From Brevundimonas sp. UBA7635 (GTDB lineage Bacteria > Pseudomonadota > Alphaproteobacteria > Caulobacterales > Caulobacteraceae), in the NCBI GenBank assembly GCA_002483865.1, contig DLIT01000086.1:1-16649 (forward strand): a DNA stretch of 16,649 nucleotides, read 5' to 3'. Below are positions 15,943 through 16,649 of this stretch, in pieces. A program made the translations under genes and the position numbers. Every line of letters starts with the position of its first letter. The first letter of the stretch is position 1. Below the pieces are notes generated by a model. The model searched no databases, was not told where the DNA came from, and saw only the letters and a list, made by a program, of their open reading frames with translations.

Positions 15943-16649
<707 letters not shown>

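Overview
The window is about 65% G+C and reads as ordinary chromosomal DNA of an alphaproteobacterium. The order Caulobacterales, in a Brevundimonas- or Caulobacter-like lineage, is the best guess. Support comes from the style of TatB, the glnB-glnA pair, the acyl-CoA dehydrogenase with an AcdC-type C-terminus, and frequent GTG/TTG starts. This placement is inference from protein character; no 16S gene or other marker is present. I see no transposase, integrase, phage gene, CRISPR array, tRNA or rRNA. No gap between genes exceeds about 170 bases.

Left part (1-5050). An oligopeptidase B with a twin-arginine-type signal peptide runs off the left edge on the minus strand. It diverges from a cysteine-free trypsin-fold protease that has no visible export signal. 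A large acyl-CoA dehydrogenase follows on the minus strand, ending in a clear intrinsic terminator.

Middle part (5048-10700). A Sua5-type threonylcarbamoyl-AMP synthase (plus strand, tRNA t6A pathway) meets a patatin-like lipase tail to tail with a 4-base overlap. Upstream of the lipase on the minus strand are D-3-hydroxybutyrate dehydrogenase, a YaaA peroxide-stress protein and a GlcD/D-2-hydroxyglutarate-dehydrogenase-like flavoprotein. These four genes form a possible co-directional cluster. A Nudix hydrolase diverges from the flavoprotein.

Right part (10770-16649). A stomatin-like SPFH protein (QmcA type) and its NfeD partner form a two-gene operon. It converges on RNase HI with a 20-base overlap. 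Then comes the complete twin-arginine translocase operon tatA-tatB-tatC. A bidirectional terminator separates tatC from glutamine synthetase (glnA), which lies downstream of the PII regulator glnB with a terminator-like hairpin between them. At the right edge a separate NAD(P)H-hydrate dehydratase gene diverges from glnB and is cut off.

Functional links within the window are modest. Tat is the expected export route for the oligopeptidase B precursor, PII and glutamine synthetase form the usual ammonium-assimilation pair, and QmcA and NfeD are known partners. I did not find a convincing undescribed system. The points most worth a second look are the Tat-type oligopeptidase B, the hairpin between glnB and glnA, the promoter/dyad upstream of glnB, the long first periplasmic loop of TatC, and the lipase-hydroxybutyrate dehydrogenase pairing.
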